Below, piece after piece: positions 1-10,446 of a stretch of DNA of 64,000 bases. The DNA is from Gaeumannomyces sp. JS-464 (Eukaryota; Ascomycota; Sordariomycetes; Magnaporthales; Magnaporthaceae). Made by a program: the position numbers and the translations under genes. The stretch is from NCBI GenBank assembly GCA_002197995.1, contig NGZR01000005.1:372001-436000 (forward strand). The letters are read 5' to 3'. The first letter of the stretch is position 1. Every line of letters begins with the position of its first letter. The notes under the pieces were generated by a model. That model was not told where the DNA came from, ran no database searches, and saw only the letters and a program-made list of their open reading frames with translations.

Positions 1-1094
1 GCGCATGAGCCACCGCGTCGTCGACTGCCAGCCCCGGCAGGGGAAGGGCGTGATGCTGAGGTTCGCACACGGCGCCGAGGCGCGCCACGACGCCGTGGTG
101 GCCTGCGACGGCGTCAGGTCGCTGGTGCGGCAGCGCGTGCTCGGCGCCGGCGACCCGGCCGCGTCGCCCGTCTTCTCGGGCAAGTACGCGTACCGCGGGC
201 TCGTGCCGCTCGACGCGCTCCGCGACGCGCTGGAGCGGGACCTGGATACGGGCCCGCAGATGTTTCTCGGGCGTGGTGGGCACGTTATCGCGTACCCGCT
301 GTGGGAGGCCAACTTGATGAATGGTGATTTTTCCTGTCCCTGTTTTCCGCCGGCCCTCTCTACCCCGCTCCTGTTCTTGTTCTGCGCAAGAAAGTCGATC
401 CATCACTACACCGTGTTCTGCCCATCGCGGCCCCAGCGCTAACACACGCCCAACTTAACCCGCAGTCGTCGCATTCAGCAGCGCGCCCGAGTGGCGCGAC
501 CAGCGCTGGGTGGTCCCGCGCACGCGCGAGGACGTGCTCGCCGACTTTGCGGGCTTCGACGAGCGCGTGCGCCGCATCGTCTCGCTCATCGGCCCGCCCA
601 GCGCCTGGGCCCTCTTCGACCACGCCGTGCCGGCCGCCTCCTTCCGCGCCGGCTGCGTCTGCCTCGCGGGCGACGCCGCCCACGCCTCGACCCCGCACAA
701 GGGCGCCGGCGCGGGGGTCGCCCTCGAGGACGCCTGCGTGCTCGGCGCCCTGCTCGGCTCGCCCGCCGTCGAGCGCGCCGACGACGTCGAGGCCGCGTTT
801 GGCGTCTTCGACACGCACCGCCGCGCCCGCGGCCTGCGCCTCGTCGAGGACAGCCGCGAGCAGGGCCGCCTGTACGACCTGGAGCTGGAGGGCGTCGGCG
901 CCGACCCCGCGAAAATCGCCGAGAGCCTGGAGCGGAGGATGCGGTGGCTGTGGGACCACGACCTGGACCGGGAGCTCGAGGAGGCACGTGAGATGCTGCG
1001 GGTTGTGCTCCAGGGCAAGCGGGATAGACTCCGGTCTGGGAACCAGGCCCAGGGGGACCACGACGTCCGCGTCAAGCCAAACGGTCGGCTGTAA
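1..1094 (+). CDS. FAD-dependent monooxygenase (salicylate hydroxylase-like), 5'-truncated by window edge
   Basis: Two exons are visible: 1-323 and 466-1094, joined through a GT-AG intron so that the codon spanning the junction restores the N-V-V-A-F strand usual in this family. The frame is open to the window edge, so the start and the N-terminal GxGxxG Rossmann segment lie outside. The DG motif (CDGVRSLVR) sits near the left edge. The FAD-ribityl GD motif (GDAAHASTPHKGAGAG) is in exon 2, followed by the helical C-terminal part. Such flavoproteins hydroxylate aromatic or polyketide substrates using NAD(P)H and O2; the substrate cannot be read from sequence. No frameshift is seen. Downstream there is a long gene-free stretch, so no cluster context is available on this side. 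Confidence 0.88.
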
Positions 1095-3047
1095 TTCGGA
1101 GACGATTGATGCTCCCTGGTGGATATTGACAGTATAATATACATTTTGGACATGAAAGGAATTGTCACTTGGCGGCTCTGTCTTGCTCAATCCTTTGTGT
1201 CCTCTCACTTCTTGGCCTCCATGGCTGTTGCCATCGGCTTGGCAGGTCCACGAATATTATCACCTCTTCCGTAAATGCCGTGATACAAGGCAGTGTTTTT
1301 TTTTTTTTTTTTTTTTTCCCCCTCCTATCGACGATACCCAGCCGCTCCGCGCCGCCGTGCCGGGCGCGCTTCGTTGGACTGACTACCTGCGCCCGTCTGG
1401 GCGTCCAGGCCGCCGGCGAGGCCACCAGTCTCTGCGTCCCACATGCGCACTCGACAACCCTCTTGTCGATGCCCCGGCTCCAGCAGACAGACGCCCGGGC
1501 TGTAGACATCGTGTTACGCGACGCAGCCCTCCTGGGCGGCGAGACCCCTGCGTGGAGGGATGGCGAGACAGATCGCGCTGCCAGCCGTCGTCGCCATTGG
1601 GCGTGGTGGACGAGGTCGCGTCACGAAACGGATAAAACCCGGACAATGAGGGCGATGCTCGGCGGCGACAGCATTGTGATCTCGGGCCGAATGCTCTTGT
1701 GCACAACCCAGCCTCTGTGCCGATCTGTCAAGCTCCAGGCCGATAGCGACGTCAGCGACGCGCAGCATGGGGAGCCAGGTGGGATCGGGGGTGCGCTGCC
1801 ATCGCTTCAAACGGACGACCACCTCGTCAAGCGAGTCGCGGAGCAGAGGTATGCTGCCCGAAGGGCTGCAAGCGCAGACGTATCTTGTCCCGACACGAAG
1901 ACTCCAAGTCGATGGGATTCCTGTAGATACAACACGCCATCCGCCCCTGCATCATCTGTCCGAATCTCAGGCGGCTAAGAGGTATGAAGCATATGGTGTC
2001 GACCCTTCATTGGGCTGCAGTGCTCTCAGCATTTAGATTGGCTCACTGGATTTTCCAAGGGCGGCCTTAAGGCTACGGGACAACGGTGGGTTTCGATCGT
2101 GGTGGGATGGGTCGCGATTGTGCAGGGTGGTAACGCGTCACCAAGGAATCCTCCGAGCCCAGACCGAGAGTTCCGGCTCAGACTTTGGCGGCGATATCGC
2201 CCCGACGCCCCTACTTGTCGCCCCAGACACGTCCTGAGATTGCCGCTCATGATGCTGAATGCATTGCCCTTCGGGCATTGAACTCTGGTCCGGCCAGGTT
2301 GTCCACGTCACACATTGCAGCCAGAGAGAGCAGGAACGGAGGCCGCGCATAGTGGATAAGGTGAACCATTGTACCTACTGACGATACCAAGAACTTATAT
2401 ACCAATACCCTATTTGACGCTGTGTTGATGTGGATCTCGAGCCGGTAGTTTTCTTGCGGATGCGTGGTGCGCGGAATCGCCTCGCAAAATCGGAGAAGCT
2501 GTCGAGTCGGGACCCATTAAAAGAAAGGGAGGACGGCGAGCCCAGGGACGCGGAGCTTCGGCGTTTGGAATGCCTGCCGAAATGCGCGACAACCAGAGAA
2601 GCAGTAGGCGATACGAACGGATGCATCGGGTCCAGTGAGGAGGTCATTTGCCCCGAAGTAGCCTCGGGGAAATGCTGGATATTTTACGCGAAGTGTGGAA
2701 TGTATTTGGAGGGATGGTGTGGCTCGACGTCTGCCCCTTGAAAACTGTAGAAGTCTTGCCCGCGAACAGAAACTGATGCATCATTTCTTATAGATTTCTG
2801 TTGTTTTGTCTAGAAGCTGGACGCTTCTATGTGTACAAATCCGCCACCACCCTTGGTCCTCTGTCTTCACGGTGAAACGCAAGACACTACTAGGACACCC
2901 TAATAACAGAAACCCCAGTGCTTTGAAGTGGTCTTAACTCATGCCCAGCTGTTCATCCAGCTATTTTATACAACTCCCATATCGAGCCCCGGCCGTGCCC
3001 CAACGTCCCCCACTCGCTCAGTCACGGCCTTTACCCGCGCCCGCCCC
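1095..3047. other. Gene-free stretch, about 2 kb
   Basis: No reading frame here has a recognisable family, sensible splice sites or coding-like composition. The only conspicuous structure is a 22-T run at 1296-1317. It lies downstream of both the monooxygenase and the convergent repeat-protein gene, so it holds two 3' ends. Confidence 0.6.
1296..1317. repeat. Poly-T tract (22 nt)
   Basis: Uninterrupted T run, about 200 nt past the stop of the monooxygenase gene. Confidence 0.95.
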
Positions 3048-3590
3048 CTAAAATGCGACCTGCGCGGGAGGGCGGCTGGGGTTGTTCTCGCGGTCGAGGA
3101 ACGAGTCGATCGACTCGCCGGGCCTCCTGCCGCGCTGGGGCTCGGGCGACCGCTTCCGGCCCCTACTCCTGCCGCCGCCGAGGATCTGGCCGGCGCGGGC
3201 GGGCGGCTGCGGGTTGTTCTCGGCGTCGAGCCTGGCGTTGATCGCGTCCTGCTCCGCCTGCTTGGACGGGTCCGACGCCTCGACCTTGGCGGGCCTGTTG
3301 TCGCGGTTTCCCGACTGCTGGACGCGGGCCGCGTTGTTCTTGCCGCGGTTCCTGCCGCCAGAGAGGCCGTTGAGGAACTCGCCGGCGCGCGCGGGCGGCT
3401 GCGGGTTGTTCTCGCGGTCCAGGAAGGAGTCGACTGACTCGCCCGGCCTCCTGCCCAGCTGGGGCTGCGGCGCGCGCGCGGCGAGAGCGGCCGCGTTGGC
3501 GGGCCCGCCCACGTAGCGGCGCTCGACCTCCCCGTCGGCAAGGGCCGGGAGGGTGAGGGCGAGGAGTGCGACGATCTGCGTGATTTGCAT
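3048..3590 (-). CDS. Secreted repeat protein with dibasic (Kex2-type) sites
   Basis: Single exon, 180 aa. The start is chosen because it gives a clean signal peptide (residues 1-19, hydrophobic core VALLALTLPALA) and a TATA box lies just upstream. The mature chain is built from an imperfect repeat: residues 47-71 and 155-177 share RRPGES(V/I)DSFLDRENNP followed by proline-rich PPARA/PPAQ; residues 118-135 carry a shorter copy (NARLDAENNPQPPARAG). Dibasic pairs sit at 24-25, 47-48, 146-147 and 155-156, two of them immediately before a repeat, the pattern expected of a precursor cut by Kex2. There are no cysteines. This resembles Kex2-processed repeat proteins, a class that includes fungal RiPP precursors and repellent-type peptides, but I recognise no specific family and see no UstYa or tyrosinase gene nearby. 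The function is unknown. Confidence 0.75.
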   Translation of the reverse strand: MQITQIVALLALTLPALADGEVERRYVGGPANAAALAARAPQPQLGRRPGESVDSFLDRENNPQPPARAGEFLNGLSGGRNRGKNNAARVQQSGNRDNRPAKVEASDPSKQAEQDAINARLDAENNPQPPARAGQILGGGRSRGRKRSPEPQRGRRPGESIDSFLDRENNPSRPPAQVAF

Positions 3591-4882
3591 GTTGATGGTT
3601 GTGAAGGATCGAGCGGGGGAAAAAAAAAAAAAAAAAGGACTGATTTTTATAGTCTCGAATTCGAGTCACGGCCTGCGTGTGTAGAAATGAATTGACGGAG
3701 AAAAAAAGAAGGAGAGACGGGGCCCTGGCGATGGGGATGATGATGCCTCTGGCTAGACTTTACCCAAGGAGTAGACATGCATCGGGCTTTATAAGTCGAG
3801 CGTTGCACCAAGAGCCTCCATCTGCATGGGCACACCGACGAGCAGGCCAGGGACACTCCTTTTGCGGACGCATCAACACCTGGGCATTCCCAGACCCCTG
3901 TGGGTGTGTTCTTTCATGGGGCAAACGTCGATCCCGCTGCCGCGCTGCTCCCCTTATGCTTGTCCTCCTTTGACCGTTTCATCGATCCCCACCGAGGCTT
4001 GGCCGATGATGGCGCATCGTCGTGGAAATCAGCGCATCTCCAGATCTCCCCCACATTACCAAACACATTTCCAACGGTTAAAACGCAGAAACATCAATGC
4101 GTGAAGGGGGCAAGATGTCTACAACAACAACACCGGTTCGTTGGCAGGTGCAGCTGACGAGAATGTTCTGCGCCAGTTTCGCGTCTTGTGAAACAAGCGG
4201 GGATCGACATCAATCTGGTGTCGAATGACCCCAGACAGGGAGAGAGGGGCAAAACCCGGCAGTGAAGGCCGCTCGCTCTCTGGGGTTCCCTGGTACTTTA
4301 TGCCACCGCGCCCTGAGGCACGGAGATCGTGACTCGTGCCGCGATGTGCACGAGCCTGGCACTCCTGGCTGGCATCGACAAAGGACGGGGGCGCCGGCAC
4401 ACCACTACACCAACAGCGTGAGTGCTCCAACTTTATTGCATTACCCCTTGATAGAGGGAGATGACAGCTGCAGCCTAGCGATCGACCCCTGATCAGTTGA
4501 GTCCATCGTGGTAAAAGATTTCCAACCGTCAATGCACGATCCGGGACCCGCCCTTCTCGCGGCTCTCCCAGGGCTGTGGCGCCAACGGACGTGGCCGCGA
4601 GCCTGGAGAGGCTGAGGCAGGTCGAATCGCGCTGTTATCGACGTTCTACCCTGTTCCATGGTGATTCCTGTGTTGTCTTGATGCTTTTTAGGGGCGTTGC
4701 GGGTGCAACCACCGAAGGCATAAAGGAGATCGCCCAGAACAGTAAACCCGCGGCGATCCAAAACGCCCGATTGGCGTGATCTGCAGACGCGAGGACGTCG
4801 TGATGACTCGGCGGGAAAGACGGGGATTTTGGAGCATCTATTGATAGGATTCTGTCCACTGATTATCTCGCGGCTAGCTGCT
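3591..4882. other. Gene-free stretch, about 1.3 kb
   Basis: Holds the promoter of the repeat-protein gene at its left end and the 3' flank of the kinase gene at its right end. Nothing else could be supported; the reading frames here are short and lack family features. Confidence 0.55.
3646..3651 (-). promoter_or_regulatory. TATA box of the repeat-protein gene
   Basis: TATAAA on the minus strand, about 56 nt upstream of the start codon, with a 17-A tract (3620-3636, poly-T on the coding strand) between TATA and ATG. Confidence 0.5.
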
Positions 4883-6094
4883 CTATTTCTTCGTGACATT
4901 CTGGTCGGGCTGGCGCCCCGCTGGCCCGACGAGGTCCTTGAACTGCTCGTCCACCGAATACCACAAGGAGAAGGGCTTCTTGTATCCCGCCAGTGCGATA
5001 ACGAGCTGCAAGAAGTTTTGGACGAACGGCGTCTGCTCGCCGCCGTGGTACTCGATAAAGGCCTCGATGTCGTCGACTTCGGGCGCGAAGCGAGTGATGT
5101 GCATCGAGAGGATGATCTGCGCCTGGACCTCGGGAGGGGCCAGGTTTGCCTCGTCGGTGAAGAATACCATCCTGCCCAGCCAAACGTAGATTGCCTTGGC
5201 CGCGACACCCCATGCGTTAGTTAAGCAGCCCACTCGTGTGATGATGATTTCGTGGGCATAACAAGGGGGACGAGGGGACGGGTTGGGGAAAAACATACTA
5301 CAATGCCGAAGGAGAACATGTCGGATGGAGTATGCTGTGTTCCGCGGGCCCACGCTTCGGGGCTTCTCCAGAAGTGGTTTCCCGTAAGACGGTCCGTCAA
5401 GCCCTTTGCATTCGCAGGTATAACTACCGCATCTTCCGGATCCGTGATCAGAACGTTGCGGAAGCCCAAGGTCCCGTCGCTTTTCTCGTACGAGCCCATC
5501 ATGGTGTTGGTAGGTTTTATGTCTGATCCATAGCCATGTTAGTGTTTTGGAGGCACGTGAATAAGATAAGGATAACTAACCGCTGTGGAAGATATTTTTA
5601 TCATGCATCTCGACCAAGCCTTTTAGAGCGTCTCTCAGCATGCTCTTTTTGACGGCTAGGGACGAAGATCCGACCTTGACATCGAGCAGAGTCGTTTCCA
5701 GATGAGGGAAGGCAAAGATATGTCGATCGGGAATGTTGTCAACGAGAGCTCTGACATGGGCAGACTGCCCAACTTGTTTTTGTAGGGACATATGATACTC
5801 AAAATCACCTAGAACGACGTCTTTGAGCACATATTGCTTTCCGTCACAGTTTTCAAGATAGAATAGTTAGAAAATTTCGACATGCAATAGCCAACAGATG
5901 CGCACAGGCAGAAGGGAGCTCCTTACCTTGCACGAGACACACCAAAGCCTCCCGGCTGCCGGCCGCTCGGAGAGGACCTCATCAATCATATAGATATTGC
6001 CTGAGGCCGAATCGAGCTTCGTTCCCTTAGGCCATGCCTTCGGCAATTGGTCCCCACCGGTAGGGGGAGTGGGTGGGACGACGGAGGAAGCCAT
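4883..6094 (-). CDS. Divergent protein kinase-like protein
   Basis: Four exons: 5927-6094, 5581-5836, 5299-5522, 4883-5194, all with GT-AG junctions and in-phase (319 aa). The start is the ATG giving MASSVVPP; a longer upstream frame exists but looks like leader. The kinase fold is recognisable: a short N-lobe, a candidate VAIK lysine in QYVLKDVV, catalytic loop HSDIKPTN formed across the exon 2/3 junction, RSPEAWA as the APE motif, and DMFSFGIVAIYVW as helix F. The DFG motif is replaced by DPE, so magnesium binding and activity are doubtful. This is a fungal kinase-like family commonly found as accessory genes. It lies on the same strand as the kinase/ankyrin genes that follow, suggesting a local block of kinase-fold genes. 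Downstream targets are unknown. Confidence 0.8.
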
Positions 6095-6626
6095 GCTGGC
6101 GAGGGGAGCGCAGCGGTTGATGGTGATGTGAGAAGGGGATGGTGAGTGAAGTGAAGAGACGGGTGGGAGGACGTGGGCGATGAAATACATCAGGGGGCGC
6201 ACGGCGAAGGTGGCGCGAAGATTTCACCGCCGCGCGAGACGCCATGGCGAGACCCGACTGGGTTGAGTCTAGTCTTGGGCGACGAAATGAATTTGGCCTG
6301 CATCACAAAATTGATCTTCGGTTTTGCACTTGCCGGGTCGCACAAGGCTTCTGCATTTGCGCTGGCTTCCTACCATACCCTAACTCTGGACTACCCCTGG
6401 ATCCCCCTACCCTCCCTTGACCTTTGTCTGGTTCTTGATGCCTTGTTCTTCATTTGCGCGTGGTCCCTATCCCTTGCATCCGACTTTTTATCAGTCCCAC
6501 CGTCCAGGTCAACACCCCCATAGCCTTTCCACTCAAAGTCCACCTTCTGCCGCTTGCTCCTCCCAGCTTTGTCCTCCTCAATCTCGCGGACGTCGTCCTC
6601 CTCCTCTTCCTCTTCCTCATAGTCAC
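6095..6626. other. Intergenic region with possible C-terminal tail of the ankyrin gene
   Basis: On the minus strand, 6391-6625 continues in a shifted frame as an acidic, lysine-rich tail (poly-Glu, then RSKRQK) that may belong to the ankyrin reading frame upstream (see findings). The remainder is the promoter of the kinase-like gene. Confidence 0.4.
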
Positions 6627-8738
6627 TCATCTCCCAAGCTGGCGAATCGCGATCCCCGTCCCCGTCCCCGCCCCCCTCATCGCCCGCTTGTACTCCCGCT
6701 CCTCCATCTCGTCGTGCTGCCGGAGCAGCTCGAACAGCTCCTGCACAGGCCTGACCGCCCTCCTCAGCACCGGCAGGATCGTGATGGGCGCGCCGGCGTT
6801 CAGCGCCGCGACGACGACCGCGACGCCCTTGCGCCCTCTCCACCTGCCCCCCATGGTCTGCGCCGCGGCGCACTTGCGCGCCACGGCCTCGAGGATCCGC
6901 CCATAGGGAACCTTCCTCGCGATCTTGGCGACTCTGTCCGGCCTGGCGAGCAAATAGCGCCTGTGGAGCTCGAGGACGTCGTAGTTCGCCAGGAGGCCAC
7001 GGATCTCGTCATCCCCGACCTCGGCCGCCAGGTCCAGGATTTCGCCCCAGTCTTCGGCCAGCCAGGCGCCGTGCTCGAGCAGCATCTCGGTGACGGTGTA
7101 ATCCGAGTGCCCGACGGCCTGGTACAGGGCGCCGACGTGCTCCCCGTGCGTTTGGTACACGTCGGCACCATGTTCCAGGAGCATACGAGTTATCCCTTTG
7201 CGGGACGCGTACGCCGCGGCGATGAGTGGCGTTCCGTACCGCCCGCCCTGGGTGGGGTTGACGTGCGCGCCGCGGTCCAGCAGCAGCTCGACCATGTCGC
7301 CGCGGCCCGCCACCACGGCCGCCTGCAAGGCAGTGCCGTGTACGCGGCAGGGCGCGTTCGGATCACAGCCTCCCTTGCGAGGGTCCAGCGCCGACTTGAG
7401 GTCTCCGAGGTCCCCCTCGAACACGGCATGAGCCAAAAAGTCACCGAGGAGCGGGAACGATATCTGCATCGTCCGGGCCAGGGCCGCCTCCTGCGCTTGC
7501 CGTTCGGCCTTGCTCCCCAGCATGGCCTGGAACTCGGGCCCGCGCACAAAGTCCTCCTCGCTCCAGGGGCTCAACAGATCCATCGCCCCCTGGGACCAGA
7601 CGTAGGTGCACGCGCCCACAGTCGCCACGCGGCCGTTGTTGAGCTCAACCTCCACGGCAACATTCTCCACCTTTAGAAGCGGCGTCACCCGGGGTTCGGG
7701 ATTGAGCTCGGACAAGACGCTTCCACCCCCGGAGGGGTCGGCCAGATAGGACGGGTTGAGGCTGGACAAGTTGTTCTCGCTGTACGAGAATAGCAGGTCC
7801 AGGTACCTCAATGCCTCCGGTCGAAGGCCAACGATTAGAAATCCCACCACCTCGCCGGGAGGATGGATCTTCCTGTACCTTTTCCTGTCTCTCCTCCTCA
7901 GAATGCTCTCTGTATAACCCGCAGACCGCTGAACAACGGCGCAATCAAGCCCTTGCGGCCTCCATCGGTCGTAACCCTTTAGCCTTGCGGGCGTCATGAG
8001 TTCGCTCGCCCGTTGGATGGACCAGTCAGCCTTACCCCAGTCTTCCGTAGTGGGCCTAAGGCGACGTTGCAGAATTGGACTGTAGAACGGAGAGGCTGTT
8101 GACTGGGAGGCTATGGCGTTTAGGACCGACGGGAACATCAGGCGGCCATAGACAAAAACGCTTCTAGCCCCAGATGACAAGGAGGATTTCTGGATCTCCT
8201 GTGGGGAGAAGTGGTTTGTACCAGCCAGGGCGTACGAGGGAACCAAGGAGGCGCGGGGCAGCGGAAGGCATTCGGCATGGTGGAATGGCGGCGGGGAGAG
8301 GCGATCTGGGCATATAAACTCTTCGTCCGGGCGCCCAACCCCGTTTGTTTGCTGGTCCGGATGGGAGGTGTCAGGGCGTAGTGGCGAAGGAAGCCCTCGA
8401 AAACGGCCCGAGTCGTCTTCGTCACCATTGGCCGGAGATAACTTTGTGTCTTTGGCTATTTTACCCGCTGCCACTGGGGTGGGGGATTCGATCAGATTGA
8501 GGGTTGGTACGGCTGCGACAGCGCCGGCAGGACCCAGCGGGCCAGTGGCATTGCTTTGTTGTGAAGACTTTGGGCGTGGCTCCTCCTTTCCTTGTTCATG
8601 GGCGTATGGAGGAGGCGGGTCATCATCGGCCTTTTTCTTCTCGATTTCCCTAATGTCTGGAGTAGCAGCGGCAGCTTGCTCGGGATTCTCTGCTTGACCA
8701 GTTTCCAGCTCGGCTGCTTCATCTTTCTTGCCACTCAC
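6627..8738 (-). CDS. AIG2/GGCT-like plus ankyrin-repeat protein (probably downstream exon of the adjacent kinase gene)
   Basis: One long open frame of about 703 codons. Residues 1-190 are disordered and Pro/Ser/Glu-rich. From about 192 a gamma-glutamylcyclotransferase-like (AIG2) fold begins with VFVYGRLMFPSVL and runs to about 340, including GEVVGFLIVGL. Ankyrin repeats occupy roughly 440-600 (HGTALQAAVVAGRGDMVELLLDRGA type). The frame has no in-frame ATG before residue 201 and a stop lies just upstream, whereas the codons at its open end form GTGAGT, a consensus splice donor on this strand. It is therefore unlikely to be an independent gene and probably continues the Ser/Thr kinase transcript. 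The exact acceptor is not resolved. At the 3' end a G-rich repeat (about 6655-6690) appears frameshifted into an acidic tail. Confidence 0.75.
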   Translation of the reverse strand: MSGKKDEAAELETGQAENPEQAAAATPDIREIEKKKADDDPPPPYAHEQGKEEPRPKSSQQSNATGPLGPAGAVAAVPTLNLIESPTPVAAGKIAKDTKLSPANGDEDDSGRFRGLPSPLRPDTSHPDQQTNGVGRPDEEFICPDRLSPPPFHHAECLPLPRASLVPSYALAGTNHFSPQEIQKSSLSSGARSVFVYGRLMFPSVLNAIASQSTASPFYSPILQRRLRPTTEDWGKADWSIQRASELMTPARLKGYDRWRPQGLDCAVVQRSAGYTESILRRRDRKRYRKIHPPGEVVGFLIVGLRPEALRYLDLLFSYSENNLSSLNPSYLADPSGGGSVLSELNPEPRVTPLLKVENVAVEVELNNGRVATVGACTYVWSQGAMDLLSPWSEEDFVRGPEFQAMLGSKAERQAQEAALARTMQISFPLLGDFLAHAVFEGDLGDLKSALDPRKGGCDPNAPCRVHGTALQAAVVAGRGDMVELLLDRGAHVNPTQGGRYGTPLIAAAYASRKGITRMLLEHGADVYQTHGEHVGALYQAVGHSDYTVTEMLLEHGAWLAEDWGEILDLAAEVGDDEIRGLLANYDVLELHRRYLLARPDRVAKIARKVPYGRILEAVARKCAAAQTMGGRWRGRKGVAVVVAALNAGAPITILPVLRRAVRPVQELFELLRQHDEMEEREYKRAMRGAGTGTGIAIRQLGR

Positions 8739-10446
8739 GTTTGCCCCCAGCTGGACGAACTAGCTCCCGCTCAAAGAGAGGCCCGGAGGCTCGGCAATCA
8801 CCCTGCTCAATGAGAGACGGTGGAGCTGCAACTCCTCCATGAACAAGCTGCCCAGATGCCGGTGATTTGGAGGAACAGATGCCGTCAACCGAGGCGCACT
8901 CGGAGCATATGTAGTCGAACTGGGACCTGGCGTCGAGGATAATGCCCCGCAGCTGTGCGGCAGTCGGCCTCTCGTCCGGCTTGGGGCGCAGCATCATGGA
9001 TATCCACTCGAGTACGGTGTAGTCGAACCCAGCAACCGCTCGGAGCTTGTCGATCCAGAGCTCTGTTGCTAGTGGGTTCAGGCAGATACGGTGTGGGTCC
9101 CCGTTGCCGCGGCGCTCGTAGAACAGGAGCATGTCGTCGTGCGTGTGGCCAAGCAAGATTGTTGCCATCTCGAGGAAGACGCACCCTAGGGACCAGATGT
9201 CGCTGGCAGTGTTGCGGTCCTATTTCCAAAAGCTCACCGTCAGTCTTCTGCCAGTCCTGGCCAGATTTTATCAGGGGAAGAACGTTTAGCAGCTTACAGC
9301 GCCCTCTATAACTTCTAGAGCCGAGTACCGCGGCGTCCCCTCCCTACAATTCCCGTTCGTAGTCAAATGGCCGTCAAGGCATATCCTGGAGGTGCCAAAG
9401 TCTGCCAAGAGAACTTGCGCATCCTTGACCAGAATATTGCTCGGCTTGATGTCCTTGTGCCGAACATTCTTGCTGTGAATGTAGGCCAACGCCGTAACAA
9501 GGCACCCAAAGAAGCCACGCAGCGTACGCTTCCTCTCGTCTGAGCTGACCTGATCGGTCAGGAGATACCCGAGGAGGTCGTAGTCGGCAACAGGGCTCAT
9601 GATCAGACCTAGATGCGTCGGGTGCGTGTACGAGCCGACGAGTTGCACCACGTGCCGGTGCGACAGCGTCTTGAGGGTCTTGAGCTCCTTCTCGAAAGCA
9701 GCAAGCTGCTTCATGTCCTCCAGCACAGACTGGCCTCTGTGGATCATCTTTCTCGCGTAAGTCTTGGTCGTCTGGCAGCTGTACACCTTGTCGACCTGCG
9801 CGAACCGACCGCGACCCAGGTTCATCATGGGGTAGAAGTAGGCCTGAACGTCTCCGGACAGCGTGACATGCTTGCCACCGGCCTCAAGCGCGGCGATTTC
9901 TCCTTCTCTCTTGCAGCGCACCGCCTGTTGCAGCTTGAGGAAGCGCCCTCGCAGCTTGGCACCCCTGATAACGTCAGGGAGGTTGCCCTCGTTGTAGGGG
10001 AGGTAGTGGTCTGTCCGGCCATCGGCCATGAATGTGTCGATCGTGTCGTCCGAGAGGCCCAGCATCCACAGGACCGCAAAGGTGCGCGGACAGTAGCTCC
10101 AACTGGCTCTGCCGTAGTCGATGAGCAGCTGCTTGATCTCGGCGAAGACGGCATCCTTGATGATCCAGCGGTCTGCCAGGGGGTCGTTGGGCTCGGGAAG
10201 CCACTTTTGCAGACCTCGCGAGAACAGTTCTCTGGGGAGACGCTTGGCTGCTCTGACGATGCCTTCTTTCACGGGCGTCAGGAGGCTGGTGGGAGACGAC
10301 TTGGGGATCGGATACACATAAGGTGGCGCCGGCATGTAGACGTGCTTGACCCCGGTGGCAGGCAGTTCCTCATCTCCTCGAAGAGTCTCGTAGCAGGGGT
10401 TTTGGTATACAAGAGCCATTGTGGTGAGAGGTGCCAGCCCGGGCAC
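8719..10446 (-). CDS. Serine/threonine protein kinase
   Basis: Two exons, 9298-10446 and 8719-9219, joined in phase by a 78-nt intron. If it ends at its own stop, the product is about 549 aa. Residues 1-200 form a fungal-specific N-terminal extension; the kinase domain follows, with a glycine loop (LGRGRFAQV), a lysine in YARKMI, catalytic HKDIKPSN, an intact DFG (LADFGTSR), a TPRYSALE activation segment and DIWSLGCVF. All catalytic residues are present, so it should be active. Two start codons are possible, ten residues apart (the second begins MALVYQ). The last codons overlap the ankyrin frame, and a GTGAGT donor lies 20 nt before the stop, so the gene may splice into the AIG2/ankyrin exon. 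Divergent from the HeLo-pseudokinase gene across about 850 bp. Confidence 0.85.

Noticed and set aside
1169..1978. 269-codon frame after the monooxygenase
   Set aside because: Runs through a 22-T tract as poly-Phe, has no family features and no coding bias.
3048..3590. Ustiloxin-type RiPP cluster
   Set aside because: No UstYa/DUF3328 or tyrosinase gene within the flanking 5 kb visible here, and the repeat lacks the tyrosine of those cores.
6417..7676. 419-codon open frame on the + strand
   Set aside because: Antisense to the ankyrin-repeat region, which is clearly coding on the minus strand.
8736..8738. GTG as start codon of the ankyrin protein
   Set aside because: Non-ATG starts are exceptional in fungal nuclear genes, and GTGAGT here is better explained as a splice donor.
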